Below, in pieces: positions 1 through 6,412 of a stretch of 8,830 nt of DNA. How positions within the stretch are numbered: the first letter of the stretch is position 1; the number at the start of each line of letters is the position of its first letter. A program made the position numbers and the translations under genes. The notes below the pieces were generated by a model. It was not told where the DNA came from. It did not search any database and worked only from the letters and a program-made list of their open reading frames with translations. The stretch is taken from contig JAPSKG010000086.1 in assembly GCA_031177795.1 (NCBI GenBank), positions 1-8,830 on the forward strand, written 5' to 3'. Source of the stretch: Domibacillus sp. Lineage in GTDB: Bacteria > Bacillota > Bacilli > Bacillales > Domibacillaceae.

Positions 1-390
1 TTGTTCCGTGTATTTAAACGTTTTGCCAGCTACACATACTGAGTCAATATATGCTTTCATAACAGGCGGGAACGAAAAGTTCCAAAGAGGTGTAACAAAC
101 ACATATTTGTCGGCTGATACAAACTGATCAGACAATTCGGAAAGACGGCTTACTTTTGCTTGTTCTTCTGCTGATAATTCTTCAAAAGCCGTCCCTGTTT
201 GCAGCTTTCCCCAGCCGCTAAAAACATCGTTATCAATATGTGGAATGGTTTCTGTGTACAAGTCAATGTGAATCACTTCGTCACGCGGATTCACTTCCCG
301 GTAGGCTTCAATAAAAGCGTTTCCGACAGCCATGCTGTAGGATTGGGATTCATCATGCGGGTGTGCCGTTATATACAAAACTGTTGCCAT
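1..390 (-). CDS. azoR: FMN-dependent NADH-azoreductase, N-terminal part (cut by the window edge)
   Basis: Translation from the ATG at 390-388 gives 130 residues and runs off the left edge; the family is usually a little over 200 residues, so about the last 80 are missing. The protein begins MATVLYITAHPHDESQSYS, a flavodoxin-like first strand followed by the FMN-phosphate loop. Further on it has the VFVTPLWNFSFPPVMKAYID stretch typical of AzoR/AcpD proteins, where the aromatic and proline residues line the flavin. Such enzymes use NADH for two-electron reduction of quinones and azo compounds in the cytoplasm; in Bacillus subtilis the paralogues AzoR1 and AzoR2 protect against catechol and thiol-reactive stress. 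A good Shine-Dalgarno (AAGGAGAT, 405-398) precedes the start. It is divergent from the OYE gene at 748. The family is secure; which paralogue it is cannot be told. Confidence 0.93.
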   Translation of the reverse strand, partial: MATVLYITAHPHDESQSYSMAVGNAFIEAYREVNPRDEVIHIDLYTETIPHIDNDVFSGWGKLQTGTAFEELSAEEQAKVSRLSELSDQFVSADKYVFVTPLWNFSFPPVMKAYIDSVCVAGKTFKYTEQ

Positions 391-747
391 AAACTAAATC
401 TCCTTTTTTGTTTTCTTGGTGTGTTGTAATATACGTTCCTTTGTTTTTTACATATTAAACATTTTTATTTTGGGCCGTATTCATCAAATTAAGGATGTTG
501 CTGAAAAAGCATTCTCTATTTACCAAAGTTTTAAAAAAAGCAGTGAGAAGAAACAGGTTTGATTTCTTTATGCTGGGTAAAAATAAAAAGGGCTGTTTTC
601 CATCAGTTTCTTGCATGAACACAAGCGGATAAAATGGAAAAAATTTAAAAAAAGAAAGTTCATAAAACAACTTCCAGCTGTAAGGAAAACAAGAAACATT
701 TTTATTGGGACGTAAAAATGGGCTTAATGTAGAAAGGAGTTTTATCT
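391..747. other. divergent spacer between azoreductase and OYE genes
   Basis: This 357-bp AT-rich spacer holds both 5' regions. I found no convincing sigma-A pair for the OYE gene and no copy of the MhqR-like box seen at 6242 and 6413. An 8-bp inverted repeat (TTTTCCAT 596-603 and ATGGAAAA 634-641) is present but may be chance in such AT-rich DNA. The reading frame on the minus strand at 455-670 has no ribosome site and low-complexity Phe/Leu-rich content, so I do not call it a gene. Confidence 0.5.
428..433 (-). promoter_or_regulatory. possible -10 box of the azoreductase gene
   Basis: On the minus strand TATATT (433-428) matches five of six bases of the sigma-A -10 consensus and would start a transcript about 30 nt before the ATG at 390. 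No convincing -35 box lies 16-18 bp upstream, so the promoter is weakly supported or needs an activator. Confidence 0.3.
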
Positions 748-1881
748 ATGCAAGAAACAAATGTGTTATTTGAAGAACTAATTGTAGGGAAAACAGTATT
801 AGGGAACCGGGTAGGGGTTGCTCCAATGACCCGGACAAGTGCTTCATTTGAAGGATTGGCCACTGACCAAATGGTTTCTTACTACACGTCCTTTGCCCGT
901 GGCGGCTTTGGGCTGATTATTACAGAAGGAATTTATCCGGACAGCAAGTACAGCCAGGGATATTTACATCAGCCGGGACTTGCTTTTGAAGAGCAAGCGC
1001 AGGCGTGGAAAAAAGTTGTTGATTCTGTGCATGAAGCTGGCGCTAAAATTTTTGCCCAACTTATGCATGCAGGGGCTCTTTCGCAAGGAAACCGTTTTGT
1101 TAAAGAATCAATTGCTCCATCAGCTGTGCAGCCAAAAGGAGAGCAGATGGAGTTTTACGGAGGGAAAGGACCGTTTTCAACACCGAAAGAAGCAACAAAA
1201 GAAGACATTGCAGAAGTGGTTAAAGGATTTGTTGACGCGGCTATCCTTGCAAAGCAAGCCGGGTTTGACGGTGTGGAAATCCATGGGGCTAATGGTTATA
1301 TTCTCGATCAGTTTTTAACCGATTACACGAATCAGCGAACAGATGAATATGGCGGTTCAACAGAAAATCGCGTTCGACTGCTTGTAGAAGTGTCGAAAGC
1401 AGTTCGAGAAGCGGTCGGGACGGATTTCACCCTGGGAATTCGGATTTCACAAGGAAAAGTCAATGACTATGAACATAAATGGGCAGGAAAAGAAAACGAT
1501 GCTGAGATTATTTTTGGGCAGTTAGGCCAGGCAGGACTGGATTTTATACATGTTACGGAATATGAAGCATGGCAGCCAGCATTTCCTGAAGGAAAAGGAA
1601 CAACTGCGACTGAGCCTGCTTTTGAAGAGGGAAAATCATCCCTGGCGGCACTGGCGAAAAAATATGGAAAACAAATTGTCATTGCAAATGGGCATTTAGA
1701 AAACCCTGACACCGCTCGTGAAATTATTGAAAAAGGGGAAGCTGACGTTATAACGCTCGGCAAAGGCGCTCTTGCCAACCATGATTGGGTAAGCAAAGTA
1801 AAAAACGGAGAGCCTCTGGAAGAGTTTAAACCTGAAAACATCTTAAGCCCGGACGCCAAAATCAAAGAATTTGAAGCTTAA
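748..1881 (+). CDS. NADH-dependent flavin oxidoreductase, Old Yellow Enzyme family
   Basis: The 377-residue protein is a full-length FMN-binding TIM barrel of the OYE class, which reduces activated C=C bonds of enals, enones, quinones and nitro compounds with NAD(P)H. Visible family marks are APMTR at 25-29 (Thr28 at the position that tunes the flavin), Gln104 in FAQLMHAG, and the signature HGANGYILDQFLTDYTNQR at 179-197 followed by DEYGGS. His179 and Asn182 fit the substrate-binding pair and Tyr184 the proton donor, with Arg232 in GIRIS contacting FMN. The region VIANGHL to GKGALAN (311-344) fits the phosphate-binding end of the barrel. The start is fixed by AAAGGAG about 9 nt upstream of ATG 748. 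It resembles Bacillus YqiG-type proteins in length and motifs, but the physiological substrate is unknown. No terminator directly follows; the first clear one is at 2278-2315. Confidence 0.93.
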   Translation: MQETNVLFEELIVGKTVLGNRVGVAPMTRTSASFEGLATDQMVSYYTSFARGGFGLIITEGIYPDSKYSQGYLHQPGLAFEEQAQAWKKVVDSVHEAGAKIFAQLMHAGALSQGNRFVKESIAPSAVQPKGEQMEFYGGKGPFSTPKEATKEDIAEVVKGFVDAAILAKQAGFDGVEIHGANGYILDQFLTDYTNQRTDEYGGSTENRVRLLVEVSKAVREAVGTDFTLGIRISQGKVNDYEHKWAGKENDAEIIFGQLGQAGLDFIHVTEYEAWQPAFPEGKGTTATEPAFEEGKSSLAALAKKYGKQIVIANGHLENPDTAREIIEKGEADVITLGKGALANHDWVSKVKNGEPLEEFKPENILSPDAKIKEFEA

Positions 1882-1971
1882 GAAAGGCATCACGGAAATA
1901 GGGGAAATAATGGAAAATTAAGCGTTAAAAAACATTGAAGCTTTTAACAACTTTAAAAGATAGAAAAAAAC

Positions 1972-2004
1972 CGGCAAGCGGCAAGCCCGCAATTTTTCTT
2001 GCCG
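1972..2004 (+). repeat. tandem CGGCAAG pair with inverted copy
   Basis: CGGCAAG occurs twice in tandem (1972-1978 and 1979-1985), and its exact reverse complement CTTGCCG lies at 1998-2004. Either upstream copy can pair with the downstream one, giving a 7-bp GC-rich stem. It lies 90 bp after the OYE stop codon and could protect or shape the 3' end of that mRNA. It has no U-tract, so it is not a standard terminator. Confidence 0.5.
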
Positions 2005-2036
2005 AATGCCACAAGGAAATGAATTATTCTTATTTT

Positions 2037-2052
2037 CCACCTTGGAAGGTGG
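2037..2052. repeat. short perfect hairpin CCACCTT/AAGGTGG
   Basis: CCACCTT (2037-2043) and AAGGTGG (2046-2052) are exact inverted copies separated by GG, making a compact stem-loop. The following CCAC at 2057-2060 could compete for the GTGG arm. No function can be assigned; it has no T-run after it. Confidence 0.45.
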
Positions 2053-2277
2053 TGTCCACACTGCCACATAAGTTGTACTTGTTTAAAAGCCTGTTTAAAG
2101 GAAACCCATCTTTCTAGACAGTTTAAAAAGCTTAAAGAAAAGTAAATCAATCCATTTAATTTGACGCTGTTAAACCACAACTGCCTATCAAACAAATGAA
2201 TGATAAACAAACTAAAAAACAATCGGCGATGAACAGAAAAGCTTGTTTTCGCATTTGTTCAAAGACGTTATTACTTT

Positions 2278-2315
2278 AACAACATTTTCTTGGCTGAGAA
2301 TGTTGTTTTTTTTTT
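2278..2315 (+). terminator. intrinsic terminator in the convergent spacer
   Basis: AACAACATT (2278-2286) pairs with AATGTTGTT (2299-2307), a perfect 9-bp stem. The right arm runs into ten T residues (2306-2315). The stem is AT-rich but the T-tract is strong. It would end plus-strand transcripts coming from the OYE gene about 400 bp upstream, or a small RNA if one starts in between. The minus strand has no T-run, so it does not serve the recombinase-like gene. Confidence 0.7.
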
Positions 2316-2332
2316 CGAGTGGCCAAGAAAAT
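2284..2332. repeat. 11-bp inverted repeat overlapping the terminator
   Basis: ATTTTCTTGGC (2284-2294) and GCCAAGAAAAT (2322-2332) are exact reverse complements separated by 27 bp. The left arm includes the tip of the terminator's 5' arm, so the two stems cannot form together. It could be an alternative fold, or a hairpin for minus-strand transcripts leaving the recombinase-like gene. Confidence 0.5.
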
Positions 2333-2436
2333 ATCAATCGGCCGTTTTGATGCAAACAGCAAAAAATATCTAATCAGTTTTTAAAGAAAATATGTTTTCA
2401 AGCCCATTCTGTTTTTTTGTGAAGCTTTCCTGAAAG

Positions 2437-2979
2437 CTAATTTTCCAAGTAGCGGTATAAAGTCGATTTGCTGATTCCTGTGGCGGCTTTTATTTCAGCC
2501 AGGCTGTATTTTTTGCTTTCATACATAATGATGGCCCGCTGAACATTTTCATCAGGCTTTCGAGGCCTTCCGGTTGCGATCCCTTTTTGTTTGGCTTCGT
2601 GCATTCCTTTTTTTGTTTTTTCGCTTATAACGTCACTTTGAAAGTCAACAAGATGTTTAACAATGTGAAAAAATGACTGGCTTTCCGAACTGCTTGTATC
2701 TACGCTTTCTTTTACTGATTGAAGAAAAGCCCCTTTTTCTTCAAATACTTCTAGAAGTTCCACTAAATGCCGTGTAGAATCAGCTAATGAAAAAAAACTG
2801 GTGACAATCACTTTATCGCTTTTTTGAAGGTGAGAAAGTAATTTTTCAAGCTCTGTTCTTTTTTTGGCTGAAGAATGGTCTTCCTTTACAAGTTTGGTGC
2901 AATCAAAAGGCATTAATGTTTTAAGCTGAAAATCACAATTTGGATCTTTCTGGGACGGTCTCATATATCCAATACGCAC
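2437..2979 (-). CDS. degenerate serine recombinase/resolvase-like protein with intact HTH
   Basis: The 180-residue protein has the layout of a small serine resolvase. Residues 1-125 form the resolvase fold, with Arg7 and Ser9 in GYMRPSQ at the nucleophile position and Arg41 retained. A long helix (FQSDVISEKTKKGMHEAKQK) follows, then GRPRK at 137-141 and a helix-turn-helix at about 158-180 ending STLYRYLEN. The usual catalytic motif DRLxRS is instead FFSLADS (62-68), replacing the Asp and both Arg, and the E-helix Glu-Arg pair is also absent. Recombination is therefore unlikely and I infer a DNA-binding or regulatory role. The start is GTG 2979-2977 with AGGAG 7 nt upstream. It stands alone, without transposase or inverted-repeat ends. 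An imperfect palindrome (2423-2438) covers the stop codon. It could also be a decayed resolvase, but the frame is intact. Confidence 0.85.
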   Translation of the reverse strand: MRIGYMRPSQKDPNCDFQLKTLMPFDCTKLVKEDHSSAKKRTELEKLLSHLQKSDKVIVTSFFSLADSTRHLVELLEVFEEKGAFLQSVKESVDTSSSESQSFFHIVKHLVDFQSDVISEKTKKGMHEAKQKGIATGRPRKPDENVQRAIIMYESKKYSLAEIKAATGISKSTLYRYLEN

Positions 2980-3012
2980 TTTTTATCTCCTAACTCCTCA
3001 ACAGTTTTTTTT

Positions 3013-3021
3013 ATCATAACA
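3013..3021 (-). promoter_or_regulatory. extended -10 promoter for the recombinase-like gene
   Basis: The minus strand reads TGTTATGAT (3021-3013), an extended -10 element with a TATGAT hexamer. The -35 position has no good match and falls at the edge of the 3037-3049 palindrome arm. The predicted start near 3006 gives a leader of under 30 nt before the GTG at 2979. Confidence 0.55.
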
Positions 3022-3036
3022 CATTTTTCTGATTTT

Positions 3037-3070
3037 TTTCGTTCCAAAATGGTTTCGTTTTGGAACGAAA
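3037..3070. promoter_or_regulatory. perfect 13-bp inverted repeat, probable operator
   Basis: TTTCGTTCCAAAA (3037-3049) and TTTTGGAACGAAA (3058-3070) are exact inverted copies with an 8-bp spacer, so the arm centres lie 21 bp apart, two helical turns on one DNA face. The left arm covers the -35 area of the minus promoter and the right arm covers the -35/spacer area of the plus promoter. A third TTTCGTT overlaps at 3053-3059. There is no T-tract, so an operator is more likely than a terminator. The bound protein is unknown; the neighbouring HTH protein is the obvious candidate. Confidence 0.75.
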
Positions 3071-3081
3071 GGTGTTAGACT
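3053..3081 (+). promoter_or_regulatory. candidate extended -10 promoter for the SulP gene
   Basis: TGT followed by TAGACT (3073-3081) forms an extended -10 element, with a weak -35 TTTCGT (3053-3058) 17 bp upstream inside the palindrome. Predicted transcription from about 3088 gives a leader of about 65 nt. The boxes are poor matches, so this is a moderate call resting partly on position. Confidence 0.4.
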
Positions 3082-3153
3082 GTGTTTAGTTTGCAACGGC
3101 CTGGCTGTTAAAATGCTTAAACAAAAAATAGAATATTAGAGGAGAACGAGAAA

Positions 3154-4620
3154 GTGGCAGAGAAACTAAAACAAGAATGGTTTTCAAATATCAGAGGAGA
3201 TATCCTGTCTGGTCTTGTAGTGGCATTAGCCCTTATTCCGGAAGCAATTGCATTTTCCATAATTGCAGGAGTTGATCCGATGGTTGGATTGTACGCTTCA
3301 TTTTGCATCGCAGTAGTCATTTCTTTTGTTGGCGGGCGCCCGGCTATGATTTCAGCTGCAACAGGGGCGATGGCACTTGTAATGGTAACGCTTGTTAAAG
3401 ATCACGGCTTGCAATACTTGTTTGCAGCCACTATTTTAACGGGTATTCTTCAGCTGACGTTTGGCTGGCTGAAAATTGCCCGGCTTATGAAATTTATTCC
3501 GCGCTCGGTTATGGTAGGGTTCGTGAATGCACTGGCTATATTGATTTTTATGGCACAGGTGCCGCATTTTGTTGGGATTTCTACAATGACATATGTGTTT
3601 GTAGCAGCAACTTTGGCCATTATTTATATATTGCCGCGTTTTGTGAAAGTAGTTCCTTCTCCATTAGTGGCGATTATCACGATGACCATTATTGCTATTT
3701 ACGGTGATTTTAATTTGCGTACGGTAGGAGACCTGGGAACAATTACTCAATCGCTTCCGTCTTTCTTTATCCCGGACGTTCCGCTTAATTTCGAAACATT
3801 GTCGATTATTTTTCCAACGGCGCTTGCTTTATCAATTGTTGGGCTTCTTGAGTCCCTTTTAACTGCTTCTATTGTGGATGATATGACGGACACAGGAAGC
3901 AATAAACATAGAGAAGCGCGCGGCCAGGGCATTGCCAACATCATTAACGGCTTTTTTGGCGGCATGGCGGGCTGTGCCATGATTGGCCAGTCAGTTATCA
4001 ATGTGAAATCTGGCGGCCGCGGGCGATTATCAACATTTACAGCCGGCGCCGTGCTTATGTTTTTAATCATGGTTCTTGGCGGGGTGGTTGTGCAAATTCC
4101 GATGCCAGCTTTGGTTGGTGTCATGATTATGGTGTCCATCGGTACCTTTGACTGGTCTTCCATCACTTCGATGAAAAAAATTCCTCTCACAGATACGATT
4201 GTTATGATTGTAACGGTGGTAACTGTAGTAATAACGCATGATTTATCTAAAGGGGTTTTTGCCGGTATTATTTTAAGTGCTCTTTTCTTTACGGCAAAAA
4301 TTTCAAAAGTAAAAGTGACTTCTTCACAAAAGGAACATACGTTAAACTATCGGGCAGAAGGCCAGATTTTCTTTGCTTCTGTAACAGACTTTGTGGAGGA
4401 GTTTGATTATCAGCCGGAAGGAATTAAAAACGTAACGATTGATTTTTCAGAAGCACATATCTGGGATGATTCCGGTGTAGCTGCTGTTGATAAAATTGTC
4501 TTGAAATACCGCGATAACGGCATTGACGTGGTTTTAAGCGGATTAAATGAAGCAAGCTCGTCAATGATAAAAAAGATGGCCGTGCATGACAAGCCAGGTG
4601 CCAGGCTAACAGGGCATTAA
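3154..4620 (+). CDS. SulP-family inorganic anion transporter with C-terminal STAS domain
   Basis: The 488-residue membrane protein starts at GTG 3154, preceded by AGAGGAGA. Residues about 14-50 contain the SulP entry signature (GDILSGLVVALALIPEAIAF, then GVDPMVGLYASF). About ten or more hydrophobic segments follow to about residue 380. The conserved region SIVGLLESLLTA with the following Asp pair sits at 227-243. The STAS domain covers about 395-480 and includes DDSG (438-441), whose serine occupies the site phosphorylated in SpoIIAA-like proteins. SulP carriers move sulfate, bicarbonate, or dicarboxylates, generally with Na+ or H+; the substrate cannot be read from sequence. Bacillus has several such carriers (YbaR, YvdB type). 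No sulfate-assimilation or carbonic anhydrase gene is nearby. The next gene, 64 bp on, encodes a universal stress protein, a pairing that suggests co-expression under stress. Confidence 0.93.
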   Translation: MAEKLKQEWFSNIRGDILSGLVVALALIPEAIAFSIIAGVDPMVGLYASFCIAVVISFVGGRPAMISAATGAMALVMVTLVKDHGLQYLFAATILTGILQLTFGWLKIARLMKFIPRSVMVGFVNALAILIFMAQVPHFVGISTMTYVFVAATLAIIYILPRFVKVVPSPLVAIITMTIIAIYGDFNLRTVGDLGTITQSLPSFFIPDVPLNFETLSIIFPTALALSIVGLLESLLTASIVDDMTDTGSNKHREARGQGIANIINGFFGGMAGCAMIGQSVINVKSGGRGRLSTFTAGAVLMFLIMVLGGVVVQIPMPALVGVMIMVSIGTFDWSSITSMKKIPLTDTIVMIVTVVTVVITHDLSKGVFAGIILSALFFTAKISKVKVTSSQKEHTLNYRAEGQIFFASVTDFVEEFDYQPEGIKNVTIDFSEAHIWDDSGVAAVDKIVLKYRDNGIDVVLSGLNEASSSMIKKMAVHDKPGARLTGH

Positions 4621-4627
4621 GTTATTT

Positions 4628-4661
4628 AAAAGCGCATTGTGTAAAAGCAGTGCGCTTTTTT
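4628..4661 (+). terminator. intrinsic terminator between SulP and stress-protein genes
   Basis: AAAAGCGCATTG (4628-4639) pairs with CAGTGCGCTTTT (4648-4659), with one T-G wobble, around an 8-nt loop, followed by T residues to 4661. It starts 8 nt after the SulP stop. Because the next start codon is at 4685, there is no room for a separate promoter after it; the downstream gene needs read-through or a promoter inside the SulP gene. Confidence 0.85.
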
Positions 4662-4684
4662 AAAATAAGAAAGGGGTTTTCTTG

Positions 4685-5101
4685 ATGAGCGGGAAAATTT
4701 TATTGGCTTCAGACGGTTCCGAACATGCATTGCGTGCGGCAGATGAAGCAATTAAGCTGGCCAAAGCTTTTGAAAAAGAAATAGTGGTTGCTTACGTCAT
4801 TGACTTTGACCGGTCAAAAGAAGACGTTTTGCATAGCAATGGCTCGTTGGATAGAGAACAAAAGCGAAAAAAACAACTGCAAAGCACCGAACAAAAACTA
4901 ATCAATGAAAGCGTTTCCTATACTGTGAAAGTTCTTCATGGCGTACCGGGACCTACGATTGTTGAGTATGCTAATAAGAACGCAGTGGATTACGTGGTCA
5001 TCGGGAGCCGGGGCTTAAATGGGCTGCAGGGAATGGTACTGGGGAGCGTAAGCCATAAGGTAGCAAAACGTGTGAATTGTCCTGTACTAATCGTTAAATA
5101 A
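4685..5101 (+). CDS. universal stress protein, UspA family
   Basis: The 138-residue cytoplasmic protein is a complete single Usp domain. It opens with KILLASDGSEHA, where Asp10 is the expected adenine/ribose contact. Near the end GSRG at 107-110 plus nine residues plus GS at 120-121 is the G-x2-G-x9-G-S ATP-binding motif, followed by HKVAKRVNCPVLIVK, the usual last helix and strand. It should therefore be an ATP-binding type. Usp proteins modulate survival under stress and sometimes bind transporters; its role beside a SulP carrier is inferred only from adjacency. I take ATG 4685 as start because GGGG (4673-4676) lies 8 nt before it; TTG at 4682 is in frame but only 5 nt from the ribosome site. 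Confidence 0.93.
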   Translation: MSGKILLASDGSEHALRAADEAIKLAKAFEKEIVVAYVIDFDRSKEDVLHSNGSLDREQKRKKQLQSTEQKLINESVSYTVKVLHGVPGPTIVEYANKNAVDYVVIGSRGLNGLQGMVLGSVSHKVAKRVNCPVLIVK

Positions 5102-5107
5102 TTTAAA

Positions 5108-5140
5108 AAAGCCCGGAGACGCTTTTATTCTCCGGGCTTT
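5108..5140. terminator. bidirectional terminator between convergent genes
   Basis: AAAGCCCGGAGA (5108-5119) pairs perfectly with TCTCCGGGCTTT (5129-5140) around a 9-nt loop. On the minus strand it is followed by a run of six T (5110-5105), making it a strong terminator for the dioxygenase gene. On the plus strand only three T follow, so it ends the stress-protein gene less strongly. Confidence 0.9.
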
Positions 5141-5153
5141 CTGGTTTAAAAGG

Positions 5154-6131
5154 CTATTCTTTTACAAATTCTTTTGTGCTTCTCACCGTATCAATAGGAC
5201 GCACCATTTTTTCAATTTGTTCCCGCTTTGGTTCTAGAAATGGAGGCAAAGAAAGCTTTTCTCCAAGAGTTTCATATGGTTCATCTCCCATAAACCCGGG
5301 CCCGTCTGTTGCAAGTTCAAATAAAATTTGCGGTGCTACACGCGCATATAATGACTCGAAAAAGAAACGGTCCACATGGCCGGAGGTTTGAAAACCAAAG
5401 CTTTGATAACGCTTGTTCCATTCATCAAGGGCAGCCCGGTCATCAACACGAAACGCCACATGATGAACCGTGCCAAAGCCTTGGCGGCCTTCAGGAAGAA
5501 GAATGTTTTGCTCTACAATAACTTGTGCCCCATTTCCGCCTTCTCCAACTTCAAACAAATGAAAAGAACCTTCTTTTGCAATTTCTTTAAACTGTAAAAC
5601 TTTTTCCATCATTTCTTTAAAATAATCAAAGTTCGCAATACGGATAAAAACAGGTCCAAGCCCGGTAATTGCGTTTTCGAGTGGAATGGGCCCTTTTTTC
5701 CATGGGGTTCCAGATTCAACTCCTTTATTGAATTCATCTGAAATCAGCTGGTAGTGCTGGTCATCAAAATCAATAAAAGACAGTGTTTTTTTGCCGAACT
5801 GTTCTTTGATTCCTGTGTGCTTTACTTCCATTCGGTCAAACCGTTTTACCCAGTACTTTAAAGCAGCGTCGCTTGGCACCCGAAATGACGTTTTTGCTAT
5901 TTCGTTTGTTCCATGAACTCCTTTAGGTATGCCGGGAAAATCAAAAAATGTCATGTCAGTCCCGGCGCTGCCTGTGTCATCAGCAAAAAATAAATGATAG
6001 GTTTGGATATCGTCTTGATTCACCGTTTTTTTAACCAATCGCATTCCTAACACATAAGTGAAAAATTCATAGTTTTTTTCTGCACTGCTTGTAATCGCTG
6101 TTACATGGTGAATTCCTTTTAAATCGTTCAT
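5154..6131 (-). CDS. ring-cleaving dioxygenase, MhqA/MhqO-like glyoxalase-fold protein
   Basis: The 325-residue protein has two vicinal-oxygen-chelate halves: residues about 4-135 begin GIHHVTAITS, and about 155-275 contain TVHHVAFRVDD. Expected metal ligands are His9, His224 and Glu272 in FELATDGPGF, the arrangement of extradiol dioxygenases. The C-terminal motif LPPFLEP (295-301) is typical of the Bacillus MhqA/MhqE/MhqO group, about 300-320 residues long. Those proteins confer resistance to methylhydroquinone and catechol, presumably by ring cleavage. It starts at ATG 6131-6129 with GGAGG 6 nt upstream. It is transcribed from a promoter at 6288-6260 with an MhqR-like box, divergent from wrbA, and ends at the strong hairpin 5108-5140. 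Which paralogue it is cannot be decided, so no symbol is given. Confidence 0.92.
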   Translation of the reverse strand: MNDLKGIHHVTAITSSAEKNYEFFTYVLGMRLVKKTVNQDDIQTYHLFFADDTGSAGTDMTFFDFPGIPKGVHGTNEIAKTSFRVPSDAALKYWVKRFDRMEVKHTGIKEQFGKKTLSFIDFDDQHYQLISDEFNKGVESGTPWKKGPIPLENAITGLGPVFIRIANFDYFKEMMEKVLQFKEIAKEGSFHLFEVGEGGNGAQVIVEQNILLPEGRQGFGTVHHVAFRVDDRAALDEWNKRYQSFGFQTSGHVDRFFFESLYARVAPQILFELATDGPGFMGDEPYETLGEKLSLPPFLEPKREQIEKMVRPIDTVRSTKEFVKE

Positions 6132-6166
6132 GTTTTTCCTCCAGCTTCCTTAGTGTGATTGTAAAC

Positions 6167-6195
6167 AGATACAATATCTTTCCCTTTCAGGAAAG
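6167..6195. repeat. small hairpins in the dioxygenase leader
   Basis: AGATA-CAA-TATCT (6167-6179) is a 5-bp inverted repeat and CTTTCC-CTTTCA-GGAAAG (6178-6195) a 6-bp stem-loop, both within the roughly 120-nt untranslated leader of the dioxygenase gene. They are short and may be incidental, or may affect mRNA stability. Confidence 0.3.
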
Positions 6196-6241
6196 TATGG
6201 TAATCGCTTTTTCATTTGATTTTAAAATAAGTTTTTTATAA

Positions 6242-6259
6242 TATCTTTAATTCGAGATA
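6242..6259 (-). promoter_or_regulatory. MhqR-like operator of the dioxygenase gene
   Basis: Read on the minus strand the site is TATCTCGAATTAAAGATA, an 18-bp imperfect palindrome (seven of nine pairs symmetrical). It closely matches the MhqR consensus as I recall it, TATCTCGAATTCGAGATA. It begins directly after the -10 box, covering the predicted transcription start, where a MarR-type repressor such as MhqR would block initiation. No mhqR gene is in the window. Confidence 0.75.
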
Positions 6260-6288
6260 AATGTACCATGAATAAAAAAAGGCGTCAA
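6260..6288 (-). promoter_or_regulatory. sigma-A promoter of the dioxygenase gene
   Basis: The minus strand carries -35 TTGACG (6288-6283), a 17-bp spacer and -10 TACATT (6265-6260). Transcription would start near 6253, inside the adjoining operator, leaving about 120 nt of leader. Confidence 0.7.
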
Positions 6289-6382
6289 TGAAGAAAAAAA
6301 GGAACGATTCAATTTTTTAAAGAGATTTTTTGTTTTTATAAACCGGGAAGATAAAAAATATTGGGCCGTTTTTAAAAGAAAG

Positions 6383-6412
6383 TTGACTTGCGATAAAGAA
6401 ATATTTTATAAT
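6383..6412 (+). promoter_or_regulatory. sigma-A promoter upstream of wrbA
   Basis: TTGACT (6383-6388), an 18-bp spacer and a perfect TATAAT (6407-6412) make the best promoter in the window. The start would be near 6419, so the wrbA transcript carries a leader of about 350 nt. Confidence 0.8.

Larger units (their letters stand above)
1882..2436. other. convergent gene-free region with several hairpins
   Basis: No credible gene lies in this 555 bp; the two short overlapping frames (1935-2117 plus, 1953-2222 minus) lack ribosome sites and recognisable protein character. It holds a 7-bp inverted repeat (GTTAAAA 1924-1930, TTTTAAC 1942-1948), the CGGCAAG repeat hairpin, the CCACCTT hairpin and a plus-strand terminator, each listed separately, plus several GTTTAAA tracts around 2080-2130. 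A weak promoter-like TTGACG (2161-2166) with TATCAA 19 bp later is not enough to call a small RNA. Confidence 0.5.

Noticed and set aside
455..670. 71-codon frame on the minus strand between azoreductase and OYE genes
   Set aside because: No Shine-Dalgarno, low-complexity Phe/Leu/Lys composition expected from AT-rich DNA, no recognisable family.
1467..1865. Long open frame antisense to the OYE gene, and similar frames antisense to sulP and wrbA
   Set aside because: These are shadows of strongly supported genes on the other strand with clear family motifs.
1935..2222. Overlapping 60-codon plus-strand and 89-codon minus-strand frames after the OYE gene
   Set aside because: Neither has a ribosome site or protein-like character, and both run across the hairpins of the spacer.
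2423..2438. AGCTTTC/GAAAGCT hairpin over the stop codon of the recombinase-like gene as its terminator
   Set aside because: On the minus strand it is followed by A residues, not T, so it does not fit an intrinsic terminator.
2437..2979. Active transposon resolvase marking a mobile element
   Set aside because: Catalytic DRLxRS is lost, and there is no transposase, no terminal inverted repeats and no target duplication nearby.
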